A DNA stretch of 64,000 nt from Pseudoalteromonas shioyasakiensis (GTDB taxonomy: Bacteria; Pseudomonadota; Gammaproteobacteria; Enterobacterales; Alteromonadaceae), in the NCBI RefSeq assembly GCF_001550135.1, contig NZ_LRUE01000018.1, positions 92,820 to 156,819 on the forward strand, read 5' to 3'. Below, one piece after another: positions 63,706 to 64,000 of this stretch (positions within the stretch are counted from its first letter, which is position 1; each line of letters opens with the position of its first letter). A program made the position numbers and the translations under genes. Under the pieces are notes generated by a model. The model was not told where the DNA came from, ran no database searches, and saw nothing but the letters and a program-made list of their open reading frames with translations.

Positions 63706-64000
63706 ATGAATATGTCTTATTTTAAGGCCCCCGTACTTGCTTGGAAGAAAGTAAAACGGTTGCTTCTGTTGTCGTTTTTAGTGACAACTAATAATGTATT
63801 TGCAAATGACTTAACTGTTGATTCAGTTTCATTGTCAGAGGCAATACAACGAACACTTGCAAACAACCCACAGCTAACAGCTTTTAAATACAAACAAAAG
63901 CGTTTAGACGGCGAGTTAGCTACCGCAGGGTTAAAACCTGAATATAACGTCAGCGCTGAATTGGAAAACTTTGCAGGTACAGGTGATGTATCTGGATTCA
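63706..64000 (+). CDS. CzcC-like outer membrane efflux protein, N-terminal part
   Basis: Only 98 codons are visible. Signal peptide about 1-35 ends NVFAND. Then LSEAIQRTLANNPQL and the AELENFAGTGDVSGF block match the CzcC type of TolC-like proteins. AGGA precedes the ATG. A czcBA pair is expected past the window. Confidence 0.82.
   Translation, partial: MNMSYFKAPVLAWKKVKRLLLLSFLVTTNNVFANDLTVDSVSLSEAIQRTLANNPQLTAFKYKQKRLDGELATAGLKPEYNVSAELENFAGTGDVSGF

Larger units (their letters stand above)
46298..64000. mobile_element. Integrative element of the strand-biased circularizing (SE) type, inserted in phoH; right end outside window
   Basis: The element starts where phoH homology stops. The gene order intA-tfp-intB-srap at one end, all same strand and overlapping, is the SE signature as I remember it from work on Vibrio elements such as Tn6283; it also resembles the Tn554 tnpABC trio. 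Cargo holds mercury genes, a dead mntP, the Qat operon, a serine recombinase and a Cd/Zn-type locus. The cargo reads more A/T-rich than the backbone by eye. Element length is at least 17.7 kb. Confidence 0.8.

Noticed and set aside
1..64000. CRISPR array, tRNA or rRNA genes
   Set aside because: No regularly spaced repeats and no tRNA cloverleaf pattern or rRNA sequence was recognised; integration here is not at a tRNA.

Overview
The window reads as chromosomal DNA of a marine gammaproteobacterium of the Alteromonadales, most like Pseudoalteromonas. The evidence is conserved gene order: nudF-yqiB-cpdA-yqiA-parE, rsmE-gshB-yqgE-ruvX and pilU/pilT divergent from yggS-proC-yggT-DUF4426-rdgB-hemW. 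Other support comes from the A/T-rich coding style, the SO_0444-type metal permease, and a very large sensor protein with propeller, PAS, GGDEF and EAL domains. No rRNA, tRNA or CRISPR array was seen.

Region 1 (1-46,045) is host backbone. From the left it holds a truncated secreted sugar-dehydrogenase-like gene and the nudF-to-parE operon (minus strand). Next come tolC with its terminator, a lipid A acyltransferase, and glnE. A DUF350-like membrane protein and the rsmE-gshB-yqgE-ruvX cluster follow. Then come the type IV pilus retraction ATPases and the yggS-to-hemW cluster, a DUF885 lipoprotein peptidase-like gene, a flippase, a SIMPL protein, a Pat-type acetyltransferase/acyl-CoA synthetase and a voltage-gated-type K+ channel. 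The right part has the c-di-GMP sensor, a PlsC-like acyltransferase, a ZntR-type regulator with a cysteine-repeat metal permease, a 2-hydroxyacid dehydrogenase, and a hybrid kinase with a diguanylate-cyclase response regulator.

Region 2 (about 46,298 to beyond 64,000) is a mobile element inserted in a phoH-type ATPase gene. Only the last 82 codons or so of phoH remain (46,046-46,294), cut just before Walker B. Next to the cut are an inverted-repeat core with a 6-bp spacer and four overlapping genes: a large tyrosine recombinase (intA), a degenerate recombinase-fold protein (tfp), a second recombinase (intB) and a small coiled-coil protein (srap). This is the signature I know from strand-biased circularizing integrative elements (SEs). 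The cargo is a partial mercury module (merR, merC, a GDCCVxC protein; no merA in view), a decayed mntP gene, a complete QatABCD anti-phage operon, a serine recombinase beside it with a TTTCGTACAT repeat array, and a Cd/Pb/Zn-type metal locus. The metal locus has a MerR-family regulator, a short CDF transporter, a transglutaminase-like protein, a full CDF transporter, a His/Cys-rich periplasmic protein and the start of a CzcC-like efflux channel. The other end of the element and the rest of phoH lie outside the window.

The cargo therefore combines phage defence (Qat) with metal resistance on an integrative element. The least explained parts are the repeat array beside the serine recombinase, the transglutaminase coupled to two cation transporters, and the phoH integration site.
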